This document shows, in pieces, positions 40,084 through 52,657 of a DNA stretch of 64,000 bases. The translations under genes and the position numbers were made by a program. Numbering within the stretch: the first letter of the stretch is position 1; the number at the start of each line of letters is the position of its first letter. The notes under the pieces were generated by a model that was not told the origin of the DNA, ran no database searches, and worked only from the letters and a program-made list of their open reading frames with translations. The DNA comes from Dillenia suffruticosa (taxonomy: Eukaryota > Streptophyta > Magnoliopsida > Dilleniales > Dilleniaceae), in assembly GCA_033439265.1 (NCBI GenBank), contig JAVTVX010000017.1, positions 10,996,001 through 11,060,000 of the forward strand, read 5' to 3'.

Positions 40084-40439
40084 TGTTGGTAAAATGTGCC
40101 CAAGAGGATCATTTTTACCGTATGTAAAAGATTCAAATAAAGGGGAAGCTACCCCATAACTTCCAACATTCGAAAGGGTAACTTCCCCCACCAAAAAAAA
40201 AAAAACCCATCTTCCCCAACGTGAAAAAGATTCTCTCTAGGTGTCTCCCTATTTTTGTGATTATGCAATAATGGCATTTTTTAGTGAGTTTGTTATCCCG
40301 GTCAATATGTCATTGGAAGAGTACTCACGGGGCTGTGGCATTTGGGCAGTACAAGTGTTGGTAGGGTCACTGGGCATTCCAAGAGAGGGAACGAAGAGAC
40401 AGAGGACTCTGGTGAGTGAGACATATTCTTCGGAGTGAG

Positions 40440-40914
40440 TGTTGGAATATGCCCATTGAGGTGGGCATTTGGGTAATTTAGGAATGTGGTAACTCCCATC
40501 CTTAACTATCCTATTAACCACTCAATCAAATGGTAACTCCCAAAATAATGAAGCCATTATTCCTTGATTGAATTTGAGGAAAAACAAGACTCTCCTTTCG
40601 TGTGGCGTGAACAGTAACCATGATGAGGGAAGAAGGCTAGGGTTTTCAAAATTCTCTAGAGAGAGAAAATGGAGTGAGGGATGAAGATTTTCGCGTAGAA
40701 AAATCTCTCATCGTCAAGCGATTCATCGGATATGAGACTTGAGGCGTCGTGAAATTGCGGTGGTGATTCGATTGCGTGATAATCATCCAACCGTGCGAAC
40801 CATTCGGGGGACATCGCGACACGATGGATTTTGGAGACTATCCTATCGAGGTATTTATCCCAAAAATTCCGAACTATTTATTTTACGCTTCCGCAGGCGC
40901 GATTAAATCCAACA
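40440..40914 (+). repeat. 5' LTR of the inner Copia element
   Basis: It starts TGTTGGAATATGCCC and ends AAATCCAACA, directly followed by the primer-binding site. The same LTR family makes up parts of the rearranged insertion at 28442-31780. Confidence 0.92.
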
Positions 40915-41394
40915 TTAGTATCAGAGCGATCGTTGGATTTAATTTAAATGATTTTCAGAATTATTTTTGAGCTTTTAAAATTTTGGGGTCCGGATCACGG
41001 ATGAGTTTCGTGAATCCGAGAACACCGTAGGAATACCCATGGCCCAGGGATTACAAAAATATTTTTTATTTAATTTTCCGAGCATGTTTGCGCCATGAAA
41101 AGTCCGGTCGAAGTTTGTGACCGTACGGACATGAAAACCTTAGATCTATAGTTTTAGAGGGCGGATCGATGCATGAAAAAGTTATGAATGTGTTCTTGCA
41201 TCTAGATCTACAAGTTCATGTCTTTTATTGTGAGTTTTGGATGCCGGAAACTGGGATTTCTGAATGGCCGCGGAGGGCCGCGATTAGGGTAGTTGGTTTT
41301 CGTCATTTTTGGGCATGAATCCTCCTAAAATCGAGTGTAGGATATTTGAAGGAAGTCCATTAATATTTTTTAGTTGAAAAATGCAAGAAAAAAC

Positions 41395-41885
41395 AGCCGG
41401 AATCGAGTTTTCCGGAAATCGGGTCGAAAAATCCGTTGCACGACTCGTCGGGCGAAGAAGAACCGGCCTAGACCCGCGGGCACGTGACACTCACGTGCCA
41501 GGAGGCGCGTCTAGCAGGCACGTGTAGTGCACGCGCCACACAGGCGCGTGAAGCGGGGGGTAGGCAGCGGTCGGGTCGGACCCTGACCCGGACCGACCCG
41601 CAACCGACCCGACCGGGTCGGACTAGACCGTTGACTGGGCAGTCGGGTCAACCCTGACCCGTTGACCGACCCGGTCTGACCCAGCTCAACACGGCTCACC
41701 GCGTGAGGGTGCGTGAGCAACGCGTCGCGACTGGGCGCGCGTGAGCCGAGCCGCGCCAGGCGTATGGTTGCGCGTGTGAGGCGCGTCGCGCGTCTGGCGC
41801 GTGTGTCAGGTTGCTGCCGGTGCGTGGAGCACACCGCCGGCGAGCGGCGGCGCGTGTGAACCCCGGGCGGCGCGTGAGATCGCTT
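41395..41885 (+). other. GC-rich leader of the inner Copia element
   Basis: About 490 bp of very GC-rich sequence in an otherwise AT-rich window, located between the primer-binding site and gag. It consists of many overlapping gacccg/cgggtc motifs (41565-41690) followed by cgcgtg/cgcgcg-rich sequence (41690-41880), so both strands can fold on themselves. The matching leader in the outer element (48120-48600) is related at its edges but much less GC-rich. The 150-codon minus-strand open frame across it (41511-41963) is arginine-rich and compositional. Confidence 0.75.
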
Positions 41886-42349
41886 AAAATTGAATTTTTT
41901 CAATTTTTGGGGGGTCTTATATCCAAAATGTGACTTTTTGTGGGTTTTTGTATGCCGAATCAAAGTCCAAATGGTAAGATGCGATTCCGAGTTGTGGTGT
42001 ATGGTGTCTGTTGACTCATACGCTCGCTTTGGAGTCTGTACTCAAGTCATTTTGGTCTTGATGATTCGTAGGGCGTACAAAAATGTGAAAATAAGTATTT
42101 CCAAGTCACAAATATATCTCTTAATGCGTTGAGAACTGTCGTATTAAATTTTTGCAAGGAGAGTAAACTGAATGATGTAATTTACGCGATTTTATCAGTA
42201 GATTCAGTTTATTCTCGAGAGGCAAAATCTAACCGGAATCTGAGGCGCGAGATGATGGGCCCCAGGGTGGGCACTGCGCCTAAGGATATACGAGATAAAG
42301 GGACCTATCGTGCATGGTAGAAAATAATTGCCAAGTTAGGGTAATGCTT

Positions 42350-45300
42350 ATCAGTGACATGCACGATTACTAAATCTCGTTCTACGAGTCATATCCTATA
42401 TAAATGTCGGTTCGACTTGTCCCATAAGAGCATTATGTTGTTCTCTTCGGCTCCAAATGTGAGGATGCAGAAGAAAATGGCTAATCATACAATGAGGCAA
42501 ATGTCGACTATGATCACCAAGTTAAGATATACGGACAAGCAAATTTTGGATGGAATTTAGGTACTGGATGTGATCCAGTTTTTACCTGATTCATGGGAAA
42601 CCGTGAAATCCTATCTCACATTTAACGAAAGTATTCGTACTTTCGTTGACGTAAATACGTAATGTGAGCTCGATGAAGAGCACCTAGAGGCGAGTAGGCC
42701 ACACTCGAGTCATGCTTATTCAGAGGAGTCAAGTAAGGACTTCCCCGACACTAAGCCTAGCGAACGAGACTCGAGATCTAGGTAATAAAAATCATCCGAG
42801 AAAACCGACAACGAGGTACAAGAATGCAAGAAGAAGGAATTTGATTAGATCAAAGTAAATTGCTACGTTTGAGGTAGATTTGGTTATTTCGCTCGTGAGT
42901 GTGACGAACAAAAATTAATATCCTTCTTCTTTACGTGGTTTGAGATTTGTCTCATTCACTATAATGCTCATTGATTTCTTTCCTTTGAAATCAGGAGCGA
43001 CCGACCACGTAACTCGAGACATGAGTGTGTAAATATAGTTCCGTCAAGTGAATCCTTAAGGTTGGAGGATTTACATTAAGGACAGAGCATTTGTCGTTGT
43101 CAGAGGGAACGACACTTGCTATGACGTTATTAATACTGTAGGCATTCGACGGATCTACAATTTAGTACTTTATCTAAAATTGACTAGGATATGCGTGAAA
43201 TTATTATTTTTAAATATGACAATTTTCTGAATTGTTCTGGTTTTAATTCATGATAAATTGTATACACTGGGTGCTGCTCCTTCTAATGGTTTCTTGTCGT
43301 TCTACTATCATCTTTACATCTGATTACGTAGATAATGATGTAAATGAATGACATAGTAGACTTAGACACAGGGGTAAGTGATGACGAATCGGTTAGTAGC
43401 GAGATGTTTATTGGATCCGCTGACCAGATTCGAGTTACCCGTATGTGAGTTGCCTAGCCGGCAAAATAACGAGAAAACCATTTGACGATACAATGAGAGC
43501 TGGGACTCCATTGCAGTTAGACCATTGTGCCTTCCTTTTCTAGTGGTCTTATGAGCATGAGAGCCGGAAATGGAGTTGTGTAGAAAATGATGCTTATAGA
43601 CGCTTACGTGCGTTTCGGTTCATCTATCTGATCTCGCATAAGTCTAAGGCATTAGACTGCTTCAGGAGGTTCATAAGCGAGATTGAGAATCAGTTACATT
43701 TGAGAGTATAGACTCTTAGAACCGAGCGGGGATGTAAGTATTCGTTTAAACTACACATGTGGCTCTGTTTCGAGAAGAGTATTACGAAACTACTGACTAT
43801 TAGTCAATTCTCATTTGAGATTTGGACAGGGAGGCAGCCTGACCTTAACTACTTGAGGTTATGGGATTGTGCTGCGATTTCTCGTATTCACACGATGAGT
43901 TAGGCCCGCGAGAAAATACGTGTTCTTAGGCGAACACGGACGGCACTATAATCGAGATTGAGTCTCGTAATACCATATTTCTTGAGAATGATTTCCCTAA
44001 GAGAGATGAAATCAATTTGGATCCTACCCTTTATGCGATGGACGAGCCTAGTGGCTCGGGGAGCCAAGCGGCGGGATACAAGAATCTACTACGGATCTTT
44101 ATCTCAGTGGGAGCGATCCATCAAGAGGTAAAGATTTTTCTCTCCTCCTAAGAGTATCGAAAATGCGTATTTAAACGTTGTTTCTCGATTGAGGGTGAGA
44201 CCCTCGTTGCGACTCTAGAGGATAATGAGAAATCTAAAACGATCCGAGAGACTCTCGAGGGTTTTGCAAAAGATGTAAAAGACCGTTTATTGAAGGCAAT
44301 AAATGAAGAGAAGGAATTGATGACAATCAACCGGGTCTGGGATCTAGTTGATTTGCCTAAGGGCGGAAGGACTATTGGGAACAAGTAGGTTCTCAAAGTC
44401 AAGATAAAAGTCAATGGATTGATGAAGAGGTAAATAACCCGTCTAGTAACCAAGGGTTACACTTAGACTGAGGGGTGGACTATTGATGAGTCATAGTCTA
44501 ATTTATCTTGATCCGTTTATCTTTCAGCGATTGTCACGAATATGGATCAAGAGTCACATCACAAGAACGTAAAGACTGCTTTCATATTGGAAGTCTAGAT
44601 GAGGGATCTACATGGAGCATCCCTCTGGGTTCGTTTTAGTAGATCAGGTGGATAAAGTCTATTGATTTTCGAAATCAACATACGACCTTAAGCTATCATC
44701 TAGACAGTGGCGCCTGAGATTTCACGAGAAAGTGATATCTTATGGTTTTGTAATGATCGAGTAGGATCATTGTATCTATCTGATACGTCTCGATAACTCC
44801 TTTATGAGCATGTTCTCATATGTAGGTGACATTTTGTTGGCCGGGAATAACAGAGAGTATCCAATGACCATTGTAACATGGTTATGAGGTTTTAGTTCAT
44901 TCTCAGATTTTGGATTCATAAGGATCGCTTGAGAATAGTGTTAACTCTTTAACAAGAGTTTTACATCAGGTAGATTCTTGAGCATTTCGAGAAGAGCGAT
45001 GACAACCTAAAAGATACTTTAATCGCTAAAGGAAAAAGACCTGAATCTTGACACATGTCCTAGAATTTATAAAAAAATAAGGGAGATGAGCAGAATCCCT
45101 TATTTCAGTACAAAATACATTTCTAGTGTATGTGATGAGGTATACACGTGTGATATACAATTTGATGTATGCGATGAGGCATACATGACCAGATGTTTAT
45201 TTTGCGGTCGATTTGGTGAGTAGGTATTAATAGAATCCTATAATGGATCACTGTAGAGCAGTAAAAAAGGATTCTGAAATATCTCATTTAAACTGCGAAC

Positions 45301-46320
45301 CTCTCCATGTGTTATGGATGAGGTGATTTGCGTTTTTCATTGGGATTCAAACACTGACTGGGAGTAGTGATCTGAATAAATATAAAAAGTTTTATCTTCT
45401 TAGAGCAGTAAGAAGAGAACCTGTATATCTCTATTTACGATAGAGACTGAGTTTATAGTATACTCAATTGTAGTTCATGAGAAAGGTTGGCTTCAGAAAT
45501 TTTCTGGAAGACTTAGGGGTTATGGCAATAGTGGGAGGTCAGTGATGATTATTGTGATAATCAGACCGACACTGTCAACAATTGAGAACCTAAGTGTTAT
45601 TGTAAAGCCAAACACATTGATACCGATGACCACTTTGTGAGAGATATTACCGGGAAGGGTATTGTGACAGCTTAGTACACCTTGACATACAGCATGTAGC
45701 TGATTCCTTCAGAAAATCCATTGTGAAAGATTCCTTTGTGAGATAAGGAATCATTGTGTTAAGTGTACTTTCATTTCTCATTATATACTGTTTTAGATGC
45801 TTATTGAAATATATGACATACATGCATTATTGGGTCACATATGTATTTCATGCACTATTTATTGTCATATATTGTAATCTTGTGATAAAAGATGTGTCAG
45901 GCAGGCGTGGTCGACTCTCTCACACGAGTGACCACCTCCGACTCTGAGTGAGTGGAGATGAGACGGATTCTAATCGTAAAAGACTTTGAGAGTGGCCCTA
46001 CTAGAACATAAGTCGCCCTGATATGTGTTCAGTATGAGATCATATACGATATGACCGACATGGAAATACCCACATCCATGTTGCCTATAAGTAGCCAGGT
46101 TTGAGATCTCAGATGTCACCTGCGATTTGTGATATTGTCTCTGAGATGCTCTCTTTGAGATCTCTGGGTAAAGTCTAATGTGTAGACTGAGTTCCATACC
46201 TGTACAGTGTTAGAGAAATCTGACATATGTCCTTTGAGAGATGGGGGAATAACACTGTGGCACGTGTTTCATACCACGTATGATGAGACGACCATGGGAT
46301 AGTGGGAGCTATTATTTGAG
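42350..46320 (+). pseudogene. Degraded gag-pol of the inner Copia element
   Basis: The gag core is visible near 42490-42690 (VIQFLPDSWETVKSYLTFNE). A zinc-knuckle relic follows near 42860-42910. RT begins near 44330 with WDLVDLPKGRRTIGNK followed by a stop, and the polymerase box reads YVGD at 44819-44830. In-frame stops occur at 44386-44388, 44431-44433, 44464-44466 and 44762-44764, and the same stops are found in the copy at 28442-31780. The RNase H region (about 45130-45700) is also broken. No functional polyprotein can be made. Confidence 0.82.
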
Positions 46321-46908
46321 ACGATAGTTTGATCTTGATCCCCGTTCCCACTGTGTGAGACTTGAGATCCATTGGGTGGGATTTCTTATGCCCTTATTAT
46401 TTTCGGCTGTCTCTAGAAGTTTTGATTTAATGTTGTTATTTTAGTCTGTTTACCTATGGCCCGGAAGATAAATTGATGTCTAAGGGACAGGTCTAGGAAA
46501 GTAGCTGAATTGAGACTGATAGATTCAAGTTTGGGAAAAGGAAGGCCAATAGACATTATATCATTGTCATTTATTCACATGTCGACCTATTATGTTAATC
46601 CATGTTGAGATTCAAACATAATGGTGAATACATAGTCGAGCAAATTTATTGGGGATCACTTTCGATGAGGAAAGTGGCTCGATGGATGTAAATGCATTGA
46701 GTCTGGGGTATAGCGAGTTATTTTTATACTAACGGTGACAACTCGATCATCCTAACAGGTGTATCGAGAAATCTTTGCTTGCAGGTGTACTCGGCGGTCG
46801 CACGACGCCCAATCCAGTATGAAGGTCCAGTTGTGTGATGTGATAGATCGCATGAGTTGCGATCTTGTGATTGACAGAAGTGAAATGCCCTCATATGCAA
46901 GTAGGAGA

Positions 46909-47383
46909 TATTGGAATATGCCCATTGAGGTGGACATTTGGGTAATTTACGAATGGGGTAACTCCCATCCTTAACTACCCTATTAACCACTCAATCAAGT
47001 GGTAACTCCCAAAATAATGAAGCCATTATTCTTTGATTGAATTTGAGGAAAAACAAGACTCTCCTTCCATGTGGCGTGAACAGTAACCATGATGAGGGAA
47101 GAAGGCTAGGGTTTTCAACATTCTCTAGAGAGAGAAAATGGAGTGAGGGATGGAGATTTTCGCGTAGGAAAATCTCTCATCGTCAAGTGATTCACCGGAC
47201 ATGAGGCTTGAGGCGTCGTGGAATTGCGGTGGTGATTCGATTGCGTGATCATCATCCGACCGAGCGAACCATTCGGGGGACATCGCGACACGGTGGATTT
47301 TGGAGACTGCCCTATCGAGGTATTTATCCCAAAAATTCCGAACTATTTATTTTATGCTTCCGCATGCGCGATTAAATCCAACA
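46909..47383 (+). repeat. 3' LTR of the inner Copia element
   Basis: It is identical in length to the 5' LTR. It starts TATTGG (first dinucleotide mutated from TG), follows the polypurine tract gtaggaga and ends AAATCCAACA before the target-site duplication gtgag. Confidence 0.92.
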
Positions 47384-48989
47384 GTGAGAATATAACTGAG
47401 GGTTTGAGAAATTTTTTACATACAAAAATTCCTTTCGTCTTTGGGTCACCGGATTTTAGGTTGAGGTGTCGTGAAAAAGTGATGATTGTTCGTTTCGTGT
47501 TCACCATCCTTATCGAGCGATCCGTACGAGGGATTACGCAACTTCGGTTTATTTATTGGAACCCTACATATTGAGATATTTATACTAAAATTCTGAACTT
47601 TTAATTTATATATTTCTATATACGCATATAGTGTAATGAATCCTTTATTGGTATTAGAGCAACGTTGGATTTATTTTAAAAAATTTTTTCGTAATTTTTT
47701 CGGTATAAATGGTGTAAGGTACAAAATTTAGAATCCGGATCACGAATAAATTTCATGAATCCGAAAGTACCACAGGAATGCCCATAATCCTTGGATCATG
47801 AAAGTATTTTTTGATAAATTTTTGGAGCATATTAAGGTCATGAAAGGTCTGGTCGAAATTTTCGACCCTACGGACACAAAACCTTAGATTTGTGAAATTT
47901 AATGGTTTATAAATATTTGTCATGCTCGGATCTATATTTTGGTATATTATTTGTGATTTTTGAGTTCTCGAAAATTGAGTTTCGAAAATGACCGCGAAAA
48001 GTCAAAACTTTGAACATTAATTTGCAAGTTTAGGGGCTCAAATCTTCCAATAAATCATGTTTAAAATAATTATGGAAATTTAATTGTAATATTTCGATGA
48101 AAATCGCATAAAAGATTGCTCGGAAATGAGTTTTTCGACATCCGGTTCAAAAGAACCCGGTTGCAAAACCCGTCGGGTAAAGAAGAAGAGTGTTGAACCG
48201 ACAGGCGCGTGCAATACATGCGTGCAAATGGAGTGTGAAGCTCCTGGCAGTGACGCACGAACAGTGTCATGGGTCGATTACGACCCGGACACTTGATCTG
48301 ACCTGCCCATACCTGTTAAGAAAAAAAAAATACAATGCTCAAAAGATGTACGCACCTAGATTCGAAGCCAAGATGGCGTGACTTGTTTGAGTGGCCTGTA
48401 CCACCTAGCTACAACATGTGGCTGTAGTGAATTTTATCTCATAAAGTATATATTTCCTTGCTGAGTGCGTCCAGCATGTCCACCAGCATGCTATCGCGTG
48501 CCAAACACGTAACGTGTCTAGTGTGTGCAGCATGCTGCTGCTGGTTCGTGTGTGCGCGTGGAGGAGCTTTCGGCAGCGTGTGGCGGTCTCGGCGACCAAT
48601 CTGGCTGCTCTGAATTGGATTTTTCCAATTTTCTGAGGGTTTTTCGTTCACATTTGTGACTTTTAGTGGGTTTTTTGTACCGAATCCAATTCCGAATGGT
48701 AAGATGCGATTCCCGTTTATGATGTATGATTTTCGTTGACTCATACGCTCAAATTAGGATCTATACTCAAATCATTTGTGATTTGTTGATTCGAAAGGTA
48801 CACAAAATGTAAAAATAAATATCAATAAGTTACTGGAATCTCTCTAACTGCATAGAGTACTGTCGTAAAAGATCTTAGCGAAGAAAATAAATTAAATGGT
48901 GACAATTGTGAATTTTTTCACCGAAAGATTCAGTTTATTCTCGAGAAGTAAGATTTGTATGAAATTCTGAGGTTTGAGATGATGGGCCC

Positions 48990-51300
48990 TAGGGAGGGGA
49001 CCACACCTCAGTATGGACGGGATAAAGAGGTCTGTTTGTGCGTTAAAGAAAAATGATAGCCAAATAAAGACAATCTTTATCAATGGAAAGTACGATGACT
49101 TGATCCCAGTTTATGAGTAATATCATATGGTTTTGTCGAATAGGCTCGCCCTAAAAGAGGTGAAGAGATTCTCTCTCCTCGTAAAAATATTGAGGGCATT
49201 CTCTCTCCTCGTAAAAATATTGAGGGCGTGTACTAAACATCGCTTCTCAAATAAGAGTGAGACCCTCATTGTAACTTTTGAGGATGATGAGAAATTTAAA
49301 GTTGTCCTATAGGCTCTCGTAGGTTTTTGCGAAGAACCATTTATTAGAGGTCATAAATAAAAAGAAGAAGTTGATGAGAATCAACAGGATATGAGATCTA
49401 GCTGATTTGCCTAAGGGCAGAAGGACCATTGAGAACAAAAAGGTTCTCAAGATCAAAAGGAAAGGTCGACGAATCGATCGAGATATATATATAGCCTGTC
49501 TAGTAATGAAGGGTTACAATCATACTAAGTGGTTGGACTACTAAGAAGTAGTAGTAGTAGTCCAACTTACCGTGATCCGTTTACTTTTAGCGACGCGAAT
49601 ATGGATTTAGAGTTATATTAGATGGATGTAAAGATCACCTTCTGTAAATAAAATTTTTGGATGGGAAGATCTACATAGAAAAACCCTTTGGGTCATTCTA
49701 GTAAATCAGGTGGATAAAGTCTGTCAACTTTGGAAATCAACATACGACCTCAAATAGTTATCCAGTCGGTGGTATCTAAAATTTCACGAGTAGGTGATAT
49801 CTTATGATTTTATATTGATCAAGGAGCATCATTGCATCTGTCTAAAACATTCTAATGACTCTTTTGTGATCATGTTTTTATATGTGCGTGATATTCTGTT
49901 GGTTGGGAATAACAAAGAGTATCTAATGACCTTTGAAACATGGTTCTTGTCGAGTTTTGACATGAATAACATATGTGAGGCTTAGTTCATTCTTGGAGTA
50001 AGGATCCCGAGAGATTGTTCGAGAAGAATGTTGACTCTTTAACAAGGGTCCTATATCAGGAAAATTCTAAAGCATTCGAGATAAACAAATGCAACCCATT
50101 ATATACTCTTATCGTTAAAGGCAAAAACCTGAATATTGAAATATACCCTATAACTTAGGAAGAAATAAGGGAGATAGTAGAATCTCTTATGCCATGCAAT
50201 GTGCAGTCTAGTGTATGCAATGAAGTATACATGACCAGACATTTATTTTGGTATTAATTGAATCCTGGAAGGGGTCACTGGAGAGCAGTGAAAAGGATTA
50301 TGAAATATATCAAAGGAACTGTAGACATCTCCTTATGTTACGGAAGAGGTGATTTGCGACTCGTTGGGATTCAAACGCCAATTGGGGTGGCGATTTAGAT
50401 AAACACAAATCGATATCAAATTTTACTGTTTTGCTTAATAAATGGTATCATATCTTGGAGAGGTAAGAAACAATATGTGTATTTTTATTTACGATAGAAA
50501 CTGAATTTGTGACATGCTCAGTGACAGTTCAAGGTTTTTGGATGACTTAGGAGTTGTGGCAGAAAGTGGGAGATCATTGATGATTTATAGTGATAATTAG
50601 GCCGGCTTTGCCTACAACTGAAACCCTAAATATCACAAAAAGACTAAACATATTGATACCGGATATCATTTTGTGAGAGATATCACCAAGAATGGTATAG
50701 TGATGTTTAAATATATTTTTTAATACAGCATAGTGGCTGATCCATTCACCAAACCTTTTGTGAAAGATTCCTTTGTGTGACATATAGAATCATTGGGTTT
50801 ATATGTAATTTGATATTTTTCACTATATACTGATTGTGATGTTTATTGAAATATATGATATGCGTGCATTATTAAGTCACAAGTTCATTTTTTGTACTTA
50901 TTTTTTGTCATATATTTTGTGAAATGTTATGATAAAAGATGTGTTAGGCAGACGTGGTTGACTCTCTCACATGAGTAACCACCTCCAACTCTACGTGAGT
51001 GGAGATAAGATGGTTTCTAGTAGTAAGAGACTTTGAGAGTGGCCCTGCTAAAACATAAGTCACCCTGATGTGTATTCAAGATAAGGTCATATGCGATATG
51101 ACCGACATGAACATACTTACATCCATATTGTCTGTGAATAGCCAGGTTGAGATCTCAGATATCATCTACGTTAAATGATATCGTCTTTGAGATATTATCT
51201 CTGAGATTTTTAGGGTAAAGTCTTATGTAGACTGAGACCCATAACTGCACAGTATTAGAAAAATCTGACATATGCTCTTTTGAGAGATGGAAGAATAACA
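48990..51300 (+). pseudogene. RT/RNase H remnant of the outer Copia element
   Basis: After the leader, the sequence jumps to the start of RT. The block around the polymerase box reads SNDSFVIMFLYVRDILLVGN (box at 49881-49892, Arg in place of the first Asp). RNase H relics follow to about 50780. The gag, protease and integrase regions are absent. A perfect 30 bp tandem duplication lies at 49168-49227. Confidence 0.8.
49168..49227 (+). repeat. Perfect 30 bp tandem duplication
   Basis: The unit at 49168-49197, which begins attctctctcctcg and ends tattgagggc, is repeated without change at 49198-49227, within the outer Copia element near the deletion junction that removed gag-integrase. Confidence 0.95.
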
Positions 51301-51945
51301 CTATGGCACGTGTTTCATACCATGTGTGATAAGACGACCAAGAGATAGTGAAAGCTATTATTTGAGATGATAGTATGATTAAAGATCGTTGTTCCCACTA
51401 TGTGAAACTCGAGATCTATTAGATAGGATCTCCTGTGCCCTTATGACTTTCATCTGTCTCTTGAGATTTTATTTTGATGTTACTATTTTAGTATGTCACA
51501 AAAAAAACCATGGTTGATTCGGTTTGACAGTGTATGTCTAGGAAAGCAACTAAGATAAGATTGAAAGTTAGTAGTATGAAAGGAAGACCAATCAGCATTG
51601 TATCATGATATTGTATTCACCGGTCGACCTATTATATTAATCTATATTGAGATTCAAATATAATAGTAAATACACAGTCGAGCAAATGATTGAGGATCAC
51701 TTTCAATGAGAAAAGTGGCTCGATGGAAATAATTGCGTTGTGTTTAGGGTACAATGAGTTCGTTTTGATATTAACGATAATTTCTCAATCATCCTAACAG
51801 ATGTATCAAGAAATCTTTACTTACAGGTATATTTGTCGGTTGTACGACGTCCAATGCTATATGAAAGTCCAGTAGGGTGATATAAAGATCACATGAATTG
51901 TAATATTGTGACGAAAATAAAATACTCTCATGTGCAAGTGGGAGA

Positions 51946-52574
51946 TATTGGTAAAATGTGTCCATGAGAGACATTTTTACCATATGTAAAATATTTAAAT
52001 AAAGGGAAGTTACCCCTTAACTTCCACCATTCAAAAAGGTGACTTCCCTAAAAAAAGAAAACCCCCATCTTCCCCGATGTGAAAAAAACTCTCTCTAGGT
52101 GTCTCCCTATTTTTATGATTATGCAACAATGGCATTTTTTACTGAGTGTGTTATCCCGGTCAATATACCATTGGAAGAGCACTCACGGGGCTGTGGCATT
52201 TGGGCGGTACAAGTGTTGGTAGTGTCACTGGGCATTCCAAGAGAGGGAATTAAGAGACAGAGGACTCTCTCAGTATATGGCCATGAGAGTGAGTGAGACA
52301 TATTCTTCAGAGTGAGAATATAACCGAGGGTTTGAGAAATTTTTCGCGTAAGAAAATTCCTTCCGTTTTTGGGTCACCGGACTTTGGGTTGAGGTGTCAT
52401 GGAAGAGTGGTAGTGGTTCGTTTCGTGATCACCATCCTGATTGAGCTATTTGTATGAGATATTAGGCGGTTTTGTTTAATTATTGGAATCCTACATATTC
52501 AGATATTTATATTAAAATTTCAAAATTTTAATTTATATGCTTCCGCATGCATATATAGTGTAATAAATCCTTCA
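51946..52574 (+). repeat. 3' LTR of the outer Copia element
   Basis: It follows the polypurine tract caagtgggaga and starts TATTGGTAAAATG. It aligns with the split 5' LTR (40084-40439 plus 47389-47647) and ends aaatccttca. Confidence 0.85.
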
Positions 52575-52581
52575 TTGCTAT

Positions 52582-52657
52582 AACCAATAGTGGTGGTACA
52601 TTGATCCTATTTGAATAGCCTTCACCTCCAAAAACTCCAACTGCAGTTTGCATGGTT
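52582..52657 (-). pseudogene. Mutase-like pseudogene exon 4, upstream half (copy B)
   Basis: It reads TMQTAVGVFGGEGYSNRINV, the 5' half of exon 4, with its acceptor intact at 52658. The exon is interrupted at 52582 by the outer Copia element. Intron 3 sequence continues to about 53097, but exons 1-3 are missing. Confidence 0.9.

Larger units (their letters stand above)
40440..47383 (+). mobile_element. Inner Copia-type LTR retrotransposon inserted in the outer element's 5' LTR
   Basis: Its two LTRs are 475 bp each (40440-40914 and 46909-47383). They differ at about 25 positions counted by eye, near 5%. A perfect 5 bp target-site duplication, gtgag, lies at 40435-40439 and 47384-47388. The primer-binding site ttagtatcagagc at 40915 resembles the usual tggtatcagagc complementary to initiator tRNA-Met. 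A polypurine tract gtaggaga precedes the 3' LTR. The total length is 6,944 bp. The internal region holds a GC-rich leader and a degraded gag-pol. Confidence 0.92.
40084..52574 (+). mobile_element. Outer Copia-type LTR element (non-autonomous), itself interrupted
   Basis: The 5' LTR starts TGTTGGTAAAATG at 40084, is split at 40439 by a younger element, resumes at 47389 and ends about 47647 (some 615 bp). The 3' LTR is 51946-52574 (629 bp). A primer-binding site ttggtattagagc follows the 5' LTR at 47648, and a polypurine tract gtgggaga precedes the 3' LTR. Without the inserted element it is about 5.5 kb. Compared with the inner element, the stretch that should carry gag, protease and integrase is missing: leader sequence at about 49110 joins directly to RT-start sequence at about 49150. 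The left flank ends caacc; the right flank shows taacc after an extra ttgcta. Confidence 0.85.

Noticed and set aside
41511..41963. 150-codon minus-strand open frame
   Set aside because: It is an Arg/Thr/Pro-rich product of the GC-rich retroelement leader, with no start context or homology I can recognise.
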